The position numbers were made by a program, and so were the translations under genes. The notes under the pieces are model-generated. The model was not told where the DNA came from, ran no database searches, and saw only the letters and a list, made by a program, of their open reading frames with translations. Shown here piece by piece: positions 51,784 to 61,657 of a stretch of DNA of 64,000 nt. How positions within the stretch are numbered: position 1 is the first letter of the stretch; every line of letters begins with the position of its first letter. Source of the stretch: an uncultured Eubacteriales bacterium (lineage in GTDB: Bacteria; Bacillota; Clostridia; Christensenellales; Borkfalkiaceae); the NCBI GenBank assembly GCA_900542935.1, contig UQPN01000012.1, forward strand, positions 1 through 64,000, given 5' to 3'.

Positions 51784-52701
51784 TCAGCCTTTCAAGCCGG
51801 ACGTGATCGATACGCCTTTCAGAATAAATTTCTGCGATACGAGATACAGGCATACCATAGGTATGGTAGCCACCATCGTGCCGGACATTAAAAGTTGCCA
51901 GTCCGCATTCGAAGCCGTACGAAGATACGCCAGCGAAAGTTGCAGCGGATAAATTTCGGGGTAGCCGAGCAGATAATAGAGCGGACCTAAATAATCGTTG
52001 TACGCCGAAATGAACGTTAAAATAAACTGCGAACCTACCGCGGGCAACGAAAGCGGCAACGCGATTTTAAAAAAGATGCCGTAATCGCCGAGCCCGTCCA
52101 CGCGCGCTGCGCCGAGTAAATCGTCGGGAAGTCCCGCGTAAAACTGCCGTAAAAAGAACACGATTCCGATGCTGCCCATCATTTTGGGAATCATCAGCGG
52201 CAACGGCGTGCCCATCCACCCGATACCGTCGAAAATAATCACGGAAGCAATCATGCCCACGCAATTCGGCAGCGTAAGCGAGCTGATCAGAATGCCGTAT
52301 ATAGGCTTTTTCAGGAAAAATTCCACTTTCGCAAACCCATACGCGGCGAGCGCGGATACCAGCACGCCCACGATAATCGTAGGCACGTACATCCAGAGCG
52401 TTACGCCGAACGCGCGCACCAGATTCCGCGCCGTAGACGAGGTGGTAAGCACCGTTTTATAGCCTTCCACCGAAAAGCCCTGTTGCGGCCACCAGTAAAA
52501 GTGCGTGCCGTTCGCTTCCACGCTGGTTTTCACCGATGTAATCACCACGATATACAGCGGCACTACGATAAAAGCCGCGAACATAATCACGATCACGTGA
52601 TCGAGCACCGCCGCAGCAACCGTTTTGACGGGCTTTTTCTTTTTTGCGGGCGTTTGTTGTTCCGCCCCTACGGGGGCTTTATTTTCTATTACGTTTTCCA
52701 T
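51784..52701 (-). CDS. CUT1 ABC transporter permease, MalG type (third operon)
   Basis: 305 residues. A Lys/Pro/Gln-rich cytoplasmic head (about 10-28) is followed by six helices. EAA loop GAARVDGLGDYGIFFKIALP (Gly replaces the usual Glu). The C-terminus is FILKGVSITSGLKG. It follows the MalF-type gene by 12 bp and precedes the GH43 gene by 21 bp, so they form an operon. Confidence 0.92.
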   Translation of the reverse strand: MENVIENKAPVGAEQQTPAKKKKPVKTVAAAVLDHVIVIMFAAFIVVPLYIVVITSVKTSVEANGTHFYWWPQQGFSVEGYKTVLTTSSTARNLVRAFGVTLWMYVPTIIVGVLVSALAAYGFAKVEFFLKKPIYGILISSLTLPNCVGMIASVIIFDGIGWMGTPLPLMIPKMMGSIGIVFFLRQFYAGLPDDLLGAARVDGLGDYGIFFKIALPLSLPAVGSQFILTFISAYNDYLGPLYYLLGYPEIYPLQLSLAYLRTASNADWQLLMSGTMVATIPMVCLYLVSQKFILKGVSITSGLKG

Positions 52702-52713
52702 CGTTTCGCCCCC

Positions 52714-53655
52714 TTAATCGTAACTCACCCATTTCTTGCTCAGCGCAAAATTGATTTTCGTAACAATCAGAATGAATATCCCGATAAACCAGGACATCGC
52801 GCAGGATAAGCCGTATTGCAGATTCACGTTCATCAACCGGTACATCTGATACGTAAGCGTAAGTCCCCAGAAATTTGGTCCGGTTGCCGTGGTGTTGATA
52901 AGTTGGAACAACGCCTGTTCCTGCAACGAAGCAATCAGATTCATCGTAATCAGATAAAATATCGTGGGCGTGAGCTGCGGAAAAGTCACGTTCCAGAATA
53001 CGTGCATTTCGTCCGCGCCGTCCAACCGCGCCGCCTCCTGCAACGATTTATTGATCGCCGAAAACGCCGAAAGCAGAATCACGATATTCGTGCCGTTTTT
53101 CCATACACTCATCACGAAAATCGCAAGCATATAATAATTCGCGTCCGTGAAAAAGTCGATCGCCTGCTTGTCGCCCACAAGGCGAAACGCGTTAATCACG
53201 CCGTTTTCGGCGAATACCCAACGCCACATCATGGCGACGGCCACGCTCGAACACACCTGCGGCAGGAAAAACAATACGAAATAGAATTTCTTGCCGTAGA
53301 TATGCCTGTTCATCACGCTTGCGAGAAATACCGCCACAGCCACGTTTAAAAACGTCGTCAGCGAATATACAAGCGTGGTGCGCATCGCTTTCCACGTGTA
53401 TTCGTCTTTTATTACGTATATAAAATTTTTAAATCCTGCATCGAACGTCGCTTCCGAAATCAACGCGGATTGCAGATGCGAAAACGCAAGCGCGAGCGAT
53501 AAAAGCATAGGGAAAAGCGTAAAACAGAGAAAGCCTAAAAACGGCAGAATCACCATACTTGTGCCTACTGCGTTCTGTTTCACGATTTTCAGTTTATATG
53601 CGCGCTTTTGCTGCTCCGTACGCGGCGCGATTTCGCACCACTGTTTATATCTCAT
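52714..53655 (-). CDS. CUT1 ABC transporter permease, MalF type (third operon)
   Basis: 313 residues with six helices, the first near 34-57. EAA loop EAARLDGADEMHVFWNVTFP. It lies 14 bp after the binding-protein gene and shares the transport channel with the MalG-type product. The ATPase partner is not in the window. Confidence 0.92.
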   Translation of the reverse strand: MRYKQWCEIAPRTEQQKRAYKLKIVKQNAVGTSMVILPFLGFLCFTLFPMLLSLALAFSHLQSALISEATFDAGFKNFIYVIKDEYTWKAMRTTLVYSLTTFLNVAVAVFLASVMNRHIYGKKFYFVLFFLPQVCSSVAVAMMWRWVFAENGVINAFRLVGDKQAIDFFTDANYYMLAIFVMSVWKNGTNIVILLSAFSAINKSLQEAARLDGADEMHVFWNVTFPQLTPTIFYLITMNLIASLQEQALFQLINTTATGPNFWGLTLTYQMYRLMNVNLQYGLSCAMSWFIGIFILIVTKINFALSKKWVSYD

Positions 53656-53669
53656 TCCTCGCCCCCGTA

Positions 53670-55544
53670 TTATCTTTCGTAATTCTTGTAGTTCTTCAAC
53701 GTATTATTCGTTTTCGATATCGCTTCCGGATACCAGTCGGTAAACGATTTCGTGTTGTTTCTCACGTTGTTGTTCAAATCGATACACCACGCTTCCACCC
53801 ACAGCGTGTTCGGCATATACCACCAATCGCCGGGGCGCTGATATTCCAGAGCTTCCGCAAACACATTCACGTTTTTCGGCGTGTAACTTCCCGTGAATTT
53901 CAATTCGCTTTTCAAAGACGGCTGTGAAGGGAAAAATCCGTTGTTCGCGCGCACTTTCTGCCCTTCTCCGCCGCACGCCCATTTTACAAACTGTTTCGCC
54001 GCTTCCTGCTTCTTCGAACGGCTGTTTACTCCCATATTCGTGTTTCGGCTGTGTCCTGCCGCAACGCCTGCCGCCTCCACTTCGTCGCAATCCGGGTCGG
54101 CGGGATCGGCGTATTTTTTATACTGCACAAGCGGAGCTACGTCCCACTCGCAATTATATTGTTCGGCATACTGCGCGATTTCCTGCATCAACTGCGATTC
54201 GCCCGCAAAACACAGAATATCCCCCGTATAAAACTGCTTATAAATCGGGTTGATATCCGTAATCTGCGCGGGGTTGGGCGAAATATTCAAGCCGCGCGAA
54301 TCTTCTACGAACGCCTCTTTCGAGCTGCCGAGTTTTAAATACCGCTTGAACGCCGTGCGCGTGGAAGGGAGCTCGATAAGCGCGCTGTCTTCACCCTTAT
54401 TCATTTCGGCTGCAATCGCTTCCCAGATCCCCGCTTCGCTGCCGTCCGCATGCTTATACCCGCCTTTGTCGTCCGGCACAAGCACTTCGTTTTCCGCCGC
54501 CTGCATCTTATCGTAAAACGCGATCGTTTCACCCGCTTTGTATTCCGTGCCCGTTCTTCCCGTAAACGTCTTGCCTTCTTTCACGATATAGTTCGGGTTA
54601 GGATCGAGAAGTCCGAAATTCCAGTCGCCTTTGCCCGTTAAATCGTATAAGCAGTCGCCGCCCACCGTCCAGCCGTAATTAAACCACGTTTCCGTGAAAT
54701 ACCCGTAAGTCGTACCCCATTTCGATCTTCCGTTTTCGCCGGGGTTGTACGCCGCCGTAAAATACATCGCCAGGTCTTCCGCTTCATCCCAGTTCATCGC
54801 GATTCGGTTGTTGAATACCATAATTTCTTTTTCCGCGGGAACAACCCATCCTTCCGAAAGTTCGGTGAAATAATACGGTGTTTCGCTTCTGTAATAGCCT
54901 TTCTTCGGCACGGTTACGCCGTTTAACTTCGCGTAATCGCTCTTTTTCTTGCCGTAATTATCCGCGATTTCATTATTGTTCCACTTTTCGAGATCTTTTT
55001 CGTCCACCGAAATCACGATTATCCCCGCCTTTTCCATCAAGCCCTTATTATAGTAAAGCGCAGTGGGGCAGGAATCAATCGGCAACGCGTACAGCGGATC
55101 GGTGGTATTCGAAGTGTTTGTTTCTTTGTTGTAATACAGACGGTTGATCGCCGTCGGCGCAATGTCGCCGAGCTCGATATTCGTATAGGTATCTTTTATA
55201 TCGGAAATATCCGCGAAATACCCGCCGATTACGTATTTTTTATAGCTGTCGTCGCTCACCATTAAAACGTCCGGCGCGTTTGAAGAGCCGAGAAGCGCGG
55301 TTATGTCCGCGCCCGCAAGCATTTCCACCGCGTTTACTTTTATGCCGTTTTCTTTCCCGTACGTTTCGTTGAACGTGTCTGTCAGTTTGAAATACATTTC
55401 CATCTGCGAATTCGTGCCGCTTAAATAAAACCGCACTTCGTTCGAAGATTTTCCGCCGCAACCCGCCAATCCCGCAAACGCCGCGCACAGCGTTGCCGCC
55501 GCAAGCGTGCCGCTCATCGCTTTTGTCATCGTCTTTTTTCTCAT
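53670..55544 (-). CDS. CUT1 ABC transporter sugar-binding lipoprotein (third operon)
   Basis: 624 residues from the ATG at 55544, with AGGAG 8-9 bases upstream; the extended upstream frame lacks a ribosome site. Lipobox GLAGC (Cys29). The mature protein starts EVRFYLSGTNSQMEMYFKLT and contains YALPIDSCPTALYYNKGLMEKAG near 160-182, a hallmark of type 1 solute-binding proteins. It is longer than usual, with an insert around 195-260 and 330-385. Many Trp and Tyr residues (WVVPAEKEI; FNYGWTVGGDCLYDL) could line an oligosaccharide site. The third operon places it between the GH2 gene and its permeases, so galactosyl or arabinosyl oligosaccharides are plausible ligands. Confidence 0.9.
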   Translation of the reverse strand: MRKKTMTKAMSGTLAAATLCAAFAGLAGCGGKSSNEVRFYLSGTNSQMEMYFKLTDTFNETYGKENGIKVNAVEMLAGADITALLGSSNAPDVLMVSDDSYKKYVIGGYFADISDIKDTYTNIELGDIAPTAINRLYYNKETNTSNTTDPLYALPIDSCPTALYYNKGLMEKAGIIVISVDEKDLEKWNNNEIADNYGKKKSDYAKLNGVTVPKKGYYRSETPYYFTELSEGWVVPAEKEIMVFNNRIAMNWDEAEDLAMYFTAAYNPGENGRSKWGTTYGYFTETWFNYGWTVGGDCLYDLTGKGDWNFGLLDPNPNYIVKEGKTFTGRTGTEYKAGETIAFYDKMQAAENEVLVPDDKGGYKHADGSEAGIWEAIAAEMNKGEDSALIELPSTRTAFKRYLKLGSSKEAFVEDSRGLNISPNPAQITDINPIYKQFYTGDILCFAGESQLMQEIAQYAEQYNCEWDVAPLVQYKKYADPADPDCDEVEAAGVAAGHSRNTNMGVNSRSKKQEAAKQFVKWACGGEGQKVRANNGFFPSQPSLKSELKFTGSYTPKNVNVFAEALEYQRPGDWWYMPNTLWVEAWCIDLNNNVRNNTKSFTDWYPEAISKTNNTLKNYKNYER

Positions 55545-55566
55545 TTTCTTTTCTCCTGAATTGATT

Positions 55567-57288
55567 TTAATAGAATTTTTTGCCGTACTTTTCAATAATC
55601 CCGCGCACTTTGCTTATATCGAATTTCGGCTCGTGCGCCGCGTTTAAAAGTCCGTTCGTTTCCTGTTCCACGTCGGTGAGCTGCGTATAGCACCAACCGC
55701 AAAAATCGCACGCCGCCACGTTTTTAAACAGCCGTTCCAGCCGCGCCATAAACGCCTCTTCGCCGCTTTCCGCTCCGTTGTACCCCCAGCCGCCGTCCGT
55801 CGCCAGCGCCACCCCTCCGAATTCCGACAGCATGATCGGCTGACCAGTAAACCGCTCTCCCTGCGCCATCACTCTTCTTCCCGCAGGTACAAGGCTTTCG
55901 CTCATACCTCCGAATTTTTCCGCAAACTCGTCGCCGTACTTCGAATAATCGTGTATGCCGATTAAATCGGATTCTCCGAGATTTTCCCAACCGTCGTTCG
56001 TGATCACAAGCCGCGTATCGTCCAGCGATTTTATCAGAAAGTATGCCGCCTTTGCAAGCGATTGTTGCCGCTTATCGTGCAGTATTTCTTTTACGCCCCA
56101 GCTTTCGTTAAACGGCACGTACGCGATCACGCTCGGCGAATTGTACACCAGTTTTACGATTTGCTGCTGTAAATCGAGCGTTGCCTGCGTGGTTTCCGGC
56201 GTGAATTCGTACGCGCTCGGCGTTTCCGCCCACAGATACATTCCCAGCGTATCCGCATAATAATACAGCCACGGATCTTCCGCTTTCTGATGTATCCGCA
56301 TCCCGTTGAATCCCATCTTTTTCGCAAGCAGTATATCGTTTTTGTAACTTTCGGGGCTCGGCGCGGTAAGTCCGTATCCTTCGAAATACCCTTGATTGAG
56401 CACCATTCTCAGCTCTTCCGCTTCGTCGTTAATTTGCACGCGTCCGTTCTCCGTACGTACTTTTCGAAAAGCAAAATACGTTTCGATTTCGTCAAGCACT
56501 TCGCCCTGTTTTCTGAGTTGCAGCGTAGTTTCGTACAGTTTGGGGAACGCCGCCGTCCAAAGGTGTATATCCGCAAAACAACACGGCTTTTCAAATGCCA
56601 TGCTCAATTCGAAACGCCCGTTCTCGCCCGCCGTGCAAGAAAACCGCTTTTCGCCGCCGTGCGGCGTTTTTACGATCGCCGTTATCTCGTCCGCTTCTCT
56701 GTTGATCGTTTCCACGTACGCACACGCCTGCGTTTTTTCTATGTCCGTTTCAAACCGCACGCTTTTTATATAATCGCCCCGCGCGCCGCTCAGCCATACG
56801 CTTTGCCAGATTCCGGACGTAGCATAGTAAAAGCACCCGGACGGCGTTTCGCTCCAACTTTGTTTGCCCCGCGGATACGTTTTCGTATACGGATCGTACA
56901 CGCGAATTTCGATTTCCTGTGCTTTCCCGTCTTTTATGTACGGGCGGATATCGCAGCCGAAACCGCCGTAACCGCCCTCGTGATACAACGCGAATTGCCC
57001 GTTGATATACACCGTACATTCGTAGTCTGCCGCAAGAAAATTCAGGTATACGGTCTTGCATTTTTGCATTTCTTCCGTCAGCTCGAATTTGCGCTTGTAC
57101 CACAGGATTTCGCGGCGGCTATGATCGCCGATCCCGCTCGCCGCGCTTTGATACGCGTACGGCACAAGAATTTTTAAATCGTATGCGCCGCCGTCCCCGA
57201 ATTTAAACTGCCATTCGCCGTTCAGGCTTTGCCAGATCTTCCGCCGCGCTCTCGGCTCGGGATAATTTTTTTCCGTTTCGCTCGCCAT
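55567..57288 (-). CDS. GH2 family glycosidase (beta-galactosidase/beta-glucuronidase type)
   Basis: 573 residues, no signal peptide. The sugar-binding domain (about 10-170) shows RRKIWQSLNGEWQFKF, DYECTVYINGQFALYHEGGY and SGIWQSVWLS. The barrel (about 290-573) has NGMRIHQKAEDPWLYYYAD, the acid/base VPFNESWG (Glu395) and the nucleophile PIMLSEFGG (Glu489). Which beta-glycoside is cut cannot be read from the sequence. It is shorter than LacZ, as in many glucuronidase-like GH2 enzymes. The coding sequence repeats the 12-mer ATCTGGCAAAGC at residues 18-21 and 160-163; a deleted second copy of the gene at 61658-61795 was formed across exactly this repeat. It lies 4 bp after the GH42 gene. Confidence 0.92.
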   Translation of the reverse strand: MASETEKNYPEPRARRKIWQSLNGEWQFKFGDGGAYDLKILVPYAYQSAASGIGDHSRREILWYKRKFELTEEMQKCKTVYLNFLAADYECTVYINGQFALYHEGGYGGFGCDIRPYIKDGKAQEIEIRVYDPYTKTYPRGKQSWSETPSGCFYYATSGIWQSVWLSGARGDYIKSVRFETDIEKTQACAYVETINREADEITAIVKTPHGGEKRFSCTAGENGRFELSMAFEKPCCFADIHLWTAAFPKLYETTLQLRKQGEVLDEIETYFAFRKVRTENGRVQINDEAEELRMVLNQGYFEGYGLTAPSPESYKNDILLAKKMGFNGMRIHQKAEDPWLYYYADTLGMYLWAETPSAYEFTPETTQATLDLQQQIVKLVYNSPSVIAYVPFNESWGVKEILHDKRQQSLAKAAYFLIKSLDDTRLVITNDGWENLGESDLIGIHDYSKYGDEFAEKFGGMSESLVPAGRRVMAQGERFTGQPIMLSEFGGVALATDGGWGYNGAESGEEAFMARLERLFKNVAACDFCGWCYTQLTDVEQETNGLLNAAHEPKFDISKVRGIIEKYGKKFY

Positions 57289-57292
57289 TATT

Positions 57293-59311
57293 TCACCCGT
57301 TTTTCCCTGCTTTCAGTATCCGCACGCCGAAACGCGGCAGATTCACGCTCGTTACCCTTTCGCCCGTTTCCATATCTTCATACGGCTTTGCAAGCGCGAT
57401 TTCCCCGCTTTGCTCATCCGTATAATTCTCTATGAAAAGATATTCCGTTTTCTCGTCCGTCCGCATGTGCGCCGTTACGCCGAGCGGCTTTTCTCTCACG
57501 CCGTCGCACACGCTTTCTATGCCGAGATCTTTGCAGATTCTGTCAAACGCGTCGCTTTCAAAGCCGCCGTTTTCTCCCGCGAACGCCTGATAATACGCCG
57601 TGCCGTTCCCGTACGCGTTTTCCGTAAAACACGGCTCGCCCGCAAACATTCCGTCAGTATATTTTCCAAACACGTTTGCGCTCCGAGCGCGAATATGTTC
57701 TTCGTATACGTTCGCCGCATACTCTTTGCCGTCCGCCGAAATTTTCCGCTCGTCGCCCGGGTACAGGGTATCCAGCTCCTCGTTCCATATTCCGAAAACT
57801 TCTTTGAGCTTTCCCGCCGGGAAGCCGCCAAGATGGCAGAGATCATTTTCGTTTGCCATACCCAAAAAGCACTTCGCATACAGCGTGCCGCCGCCCTGCA
57901 CGTAAGATAAAAGATTTTCTTCCACCGCTTTATCTACCATATACAAATCGACGGCGATAACAAGCTTATACCCCGATAAGTCGTCGCGCGGGTTTTTCAC
58001 GTCGCAAGGAATAGCGTTGTTCCAGAAAAATTTATACGCTTCGATCACGTCGCCGCGATAATTCTTCCGCCCCGCAAACTGACTTCTTTCAAACGCCCAC
58101 ATATTTTCCCAATCGAACAAAATCGCAGCTTCCGCGCGCTTTGCGCCCGTTCCCGCGATTCCGGCGATTTTTTCAAGCGTTTCGCCCGTTCCCTGTACCG
58201 CTTTGAAAATCCGCGTGTTTTCGCTGCCTTCGTGATCTACTACCGCGCCGTGGAATTTCTCGGCGTCGCCGCGCGATTTCCGCCATTGAAAATACAATAC
58301 CCCGTCGCTGCCGTGCGCCGCCGCCTGCATCGAGGCGAGCTTATCCATGCCGCTCTCTTTCAGCTTGTTGTATTGCTTCCAGTTTTCAAGCCCGGGCGAG
58401 CTTTCCATCAAAAGGTACGGCGCGTTTTTCAAAGACCTGAAAAAATCGTGCCAGAACGCCGAAGCCGCCGCTTCGTGCAAATGCTTAGGCGAGTGCCACG
58501 CGGGGTAATTATCAAACGAAATCACGTCGAGATCGTCCGCGTAACGAGAATAATCAAGCTCATAAATGCCGGGGAGCATATTCGTGGTAACTTTTTTCGC
58601 GGAATATTTCCGCACCGCAGCAATCTCTTCCCTCATAAAATCGCGATAATTTTCGCTTGTAAACCGCCGCCAGTCCAGCGCAAGCCCCGCTATGCCGTTC
58701 GGCTCGATTTCTTCGAACGAAGAATACGTATGACTCCAGAACGCCGTCCAGTATTCGTGATTGAGCCGTTCGATCGTGCCGTATTTCCGCTTTAAAAACT
58801 CGCGGAATTTCGCCTTGCAAAGCTCGCAATAGCACGGCTCGCCGTAGTATTCGTTCGAGATATGCCACAATAAAACGTTTTCGTTCTGCCCATACCGCGC
58901 GGAAAGTTTTTCGTTGATTTCGCGCACCTTTTCGCGATATTTCGGCGAAGTCGGGCAGAAATTCTGTCTGCCTCCGAATTTTTCCCGCACCCCGTCCACA
59001 TTCACTTTCATTACTTCGGGATATTTGGCACAAAGCCAGTACGGCATTGCCGCACTCGGCGTGGCAAGATTGACTTTCACACCGATTTTTCCGAGATTTC
59101 CGAGTATGTCATCGAGAAAAGAAAAATCAAATTTCCCTTCTTCCGGTTCGAGAAATCCCCACGAAAATATCCCCACCGAAAACGTATTGCACCGCGCCTT
59201 TTGCATTAAGCGCAGATCTTCCCGCAAAATTTCGGGCGTTTGCAGCCACTGCTCGGGGTTGTAATCGCCGCCGTGTAAAAAATATGCGTTTTCCTTCTTC
59301 GATTTTCTCAT
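57293..59311 (-). CDS. GH42 beta-galactosidase
   Basis: 672 residues from the ATG at 59311, with AAAGGGAAG 6 bases upstream; the longer frame has no ribosome site. No secretion signal. GH42 hallmarks: GGDYNPEQW (14-22), ARCNTFSVGIFSWGFLEPEE (39-58), NLATPSAAMPYWL (81-93), the acid/base LLWHISNEYYG (Glu154), CYCELCKAKFREFLKRKYG (metal-binding type cysteines), and the nucleophile PYLLMESSPG (Glu303). It hydrolyses beta-galactosides, typically short galacto-oligosaccharides from arabinogalactan. It lies between the GH36 and GH2 genes in the third operon. Confidence 0.95.
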   Translation of the reverse strand: MRKSKKENAYFLHGGDYNPEQWLQTPEILREDLRLMQKARCNTFSVGIFSWGFLEPEEGKFDFSFLDDILGNLGKIGVKVNLATPSAAMPYWLCAKYPEVMKVNVDGVREKFGGRQNFCPTSPKYREKVREINEKLSARYGQNENVLLWHISNEYYGEPCYCELCKAKFREFLKRKYGTIERLNHEYWTAFWSHTYSSFEEIEPNGIAGLALDWRRFTSENYRDFMREEIAAVRKYSAKKVTTNMLPGIYELDYSRYADDLDVISFDNYPAWHSPKHLHEAAASAFWHDFFRSLKNAPYLLMESSPGLENWKQYNKLKESGMDKLASMQAAAHGSDGVLYFQWRKSRGDAEKFHGAVVDHEGSENTRIFKAVQGTGETLEKIAGIAGTGAKRAEAAILFDWENMWAFERSQFAGRKNYRGDVIEAYKFFWNNAIPCDVKNPRDDLSGYKLVIAVDLYMVDKAVEENLLSYVQGGGTLYAKCFLGMANENDLCHLGGFPAGKLKEVFGIWNEELDTLYPGDERKISADGKEYAANVYEEHIRARSANVFGKYTDGMFAGEPCFTENAYGNGTAYYQAFAGENGGFESDAFDRICKDLGIESVCDGVREKPLGVTAHMRTDEKTEYLFIENYTDEQSGEIALAKPYEDMETGERVTSVNLPRFGVRILKAGKNG

Positions 59312-59341
59312 CGTTTTCTTCCCTTTCTGATCGAGTTTTCT

Positions 59342-59361
59342 GTTCTGTTTGTTAACAGAAC
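59342..59361. other. Inverted repeat between the GH36 and GH42 genes
   Basis: GTTCTGTT (59342-59349) and AACAGAAC (59354-59361) form a short hairpin or operator in the 96-bp gap. There is no T-tract on the minus strand, so it is not a good terminator. It may process or stabilise the mRNA, or be a regulator site. Confidence 0.4.
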
Positions 59362-59407
59362 GAAAAAAGGGTAATAGCAAGCTATTAAAAAACCGTTCCC
59401 TTGTTTT

Positions 59408-61567
59408 TTATCTCTGCGCTTTAAACGTCAGCGTTCTTGTAGAAAAATCGCCCCACAAACCGCCGATCAATAGTCCGCAACGCATAATCACGTCGCCGCG
59501 AAGGCGCAAATCCAATTCGGGAATTTCATACGCCTCGTTTTCGTCCAGTCCGTCCGGGTACACCCTGCACGCCTTGTCGTTGGGCAGATAAATCGGCTTC
59601 ATCATCGTAAGCACTGCAAATTTTTTATCTTTCGATACAAGCATTTCGGCGAATAAATTTTCTTCCAAGGGATTATTCAGCCGATACAAATCCCCCGATA
59701 ACACCAGCGTTTCTATCTCTTTATAACGCGCAATCTGCGCCTTGATTGCCGAAACTTCCCCGGCGGAAAGTTTTGCGGGATCTAATTCGTACCCCGTCGC
59801 CCCCAGCTGCGCCACCGCCGCCCGCGAAGAAAACGGCGTCACTCTGCCGCTCTGGTGATTGGGGCATACCAATACGTGGCAGGACTGCGTTGCAAGCGGA
59901 TAGCAATACGAAGTGCCGTACTGAATAATCGTGCGAAGGTACGCGTCGGAATTATCGCTCGCCCAAACCTGCGGGAAATAATACAGCATACCGGGATCGA
60001 ACCGGCATCCGCCACTCGCGCAGCCTTCGAAAAACACCTGCGGAAAGCCGTTGATCAGCCGTTCGCAAAGATCGTACAGTCCGAGAACGTATCTGTGATG
60101 CGTTTCTTTGCCGTTTTTACCGAGCTTTACAGAATAATTATCGGTGAGCGTTCTGTTCATATCCCATTTCACGTAGTCGATCGGGTAGGCTTTTAAAATC
60201 TCGCTCACGCTTTCCACGATATAATCGCGTACTTCCTTCCGCGTTAAATCAAGTACCAGCTGACTGCGCCCCGGGCAAGGTTTTAATCCGGGAACACCGA
60301 TCGCCCAATCGGGGTGTGCGCGATACAAATCGCTGTTTTCGCTCACCATTTCCGGCTCAAACCAAAGCCCGAATTTCATTCCGCTATTGTGCGCGTAATC
60401 GGCTACTTTTTGAAGATTTACTTTCTTCTCGTTCACGCGCCAGTCACCCAAAGCGCAGCAATCGTTGTTTCTCGCGCCGAACCAGCCGTCGTCAAGCACG
60501 AACGTATTGATGCCGGTGCCTTTCACTCCATCGATAATCGCGCAAAGTTTTTCCGTATCGAAATCGGCGTACGTGGCTTCCCAGTTATTGATAACAATCG
60601 GGCGCGGAAGAAAAGAAAAACGGGGATTTACAAGGTATTCTCGATATAAATCGTGAAACGCGCGGCTCATTCCGCCAAGACCGTTATCCGAATACGTCAT
60701 CACGATTTCCGGCGTTACGAATTTCTTTCCAGGCTGCAATTCCCACGAAAAATCGTAATCGTTAATGCCGCCAACGATACGTAATTCTTCGTTCTGCTCG
60801 ATCTGCGCTTTCAGCGCGAAATCGCCGCTGTACACAAAATTATACCCGTATGCTTCGCCTTGCTTCTCGTTCGTCGTTTTTCGCACGAGCGCGAGAAACG
60901 GATTCATCTGTCCCGAAGAAACCCCGCGGTTGCTGTCGATCGTAAACGTGCCGTGAGAAAGCGAAACTCTTTCTGCAAAACGCTCGCGCAAATGCGCGCC
61001 CGGCAGCGTGATTGCCTGCCATTCTTTATCCGGCATATCCACGCAAAACGAATACACGCGATCGAGAATAAACGGCTTTTCACTCTCGTTTTCTATTTTC
61101 GCATGTCGCAAAATCACCGGCAAATCTTCGAAAACGGTATAGTAAAGCGATACTTTCGCGCCATGCAGATCGTCTTTCAAAATAATTTCAAGCGTCTGAT
61201 TGCCGCGCACGGAAGGCAGCCCTTCGAGCTCGGGTTTTTTATCGTAAATCGTATACCCCGAATACACGAAATCGCCCACGCGCACGCCGTCAAAATCAAA
61301 AGCAAGCATGCTTTCGCGATAATCGCTTCTGCCGTATGCGGGACATTCGTTTGCGTACACGTTCAGCGATTTATCCCGCCATTTTCCCGCGATATTGCTG
61401 CCATGCCCGCGATCCACAAGATACACCGTGTGCGAAAGGTCTTCACGAGAAATGCGCTTGCCGTAATACAGGTGGTTTAAAAATCCGCATTCGTTTACGC
61501 AGAATATGTACGATACATTCTTACTTTCGAGATAAAACGTTTTTGTATGCTCGTCAAAAAAAATCAT
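59408..61567 (-). CDS. GH36 alpha-galactosidase
   Basis: 719 residues, no signal peptide, so cytoplasmic. The N-terminal beta-supersandwich (about 1-310) is followed by the barrel with NTFVLDDGWFGARNND (354-369), GLWFEPEMVS (400-409), the nucleophile DYVKWDMNR (Asp469), the FFEGCASGGCRFDPGML block (512-528) and the acid/base WASDNSDAYLR (Asp538/541). It releases alpha-1,6-linked galactose from raffinose-type sugars or galactomannan fragments. The ATG at 61567 has only a distant AAGGAT site, but alignment of FDEHTKTFYL with family N-termini supports it. It is the first gene of the third operon, with its own promoter, and is divergent from the ArsR-type regulator. Confidence 0.95.
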   Translation of the reverse strand: MIFFDEHTKTFYLESKNVSYIFCVNECGFLNHLYYGKRISREDLSHTVYLVDRGHGSNIAGKWRDKSLNVYANECPAYGRSDYRESMLAFDFDGVRVGDFVYSGYTIYDKKPELEGLPSVRGNQTLEIILKDDLHGAKVSLYYTVFEDLPVILRHAKIENESEKPFILDRVYSFCVDMPDKEWQAITLPGAHLRERFAERVSLSHGTFTIDSNRGVSSGQMNPFLALVRKTTNEKQGEAYGYNFVYSGDFALKAQIEQNEELRIVGGINDYDFSWELQPGKKFVTPEIVMTYSDNGLGGMSRAFHDLYREYLVNPRFSFLPRPIVINNWEATYADFDTEKLCAIIDGVKGTGINTFVLDDGWFGARNNDCCALGDWRVNEKKVNLQKVADYAHNSGMKFGLWFEPEMVSENSDLYRAHPDWAIGVPGLKPCPGRSQLVLDLTRKEVRDYIVESVSEILKAYPIDYVKWDMNRTLTDNYSVKLGKNGKETHHRYVLGLYDLCERLINGFPQVFFEGCASGGCRFDPGMLYYFPQVWASDNSDAYLRTIIQYGTSYCYPLATQSCHVLVCPNHQSGRVTPFSSRAAVAQLGATGYELDPAKLSAGEVSAIKAQIARYKEIETLVLSGDLYRLNNPLEENLFAEMLVSKDKKFAVLTMMKPIYLPNDKACRVYPDGLDENEAYEIPELDLRLRGDVIMRCGLLIGGLWGDFSTRTLTFKAQR

Positions 61568-61614
61568 GAAAATCGCTTGAAATCCTTTTTCCCCTATAAA
61601 ATCCTCACGGTTAT

Positions 61615-61643
61615 ATTATATCACATTTTTCATCGCACTTCAA
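61615..61643 (-). promoter_or_regulatory. Probable promoter of the third carbohydrate operon
   Basis: On the minus strand TTGAAG (61643-61638), 17-base spacer and TATAAT (61620-61615), about 48 bases before the GH36 start. Confidence 0.6.
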
Positions 61644-61657
61644 TTTTATCCGCTATC

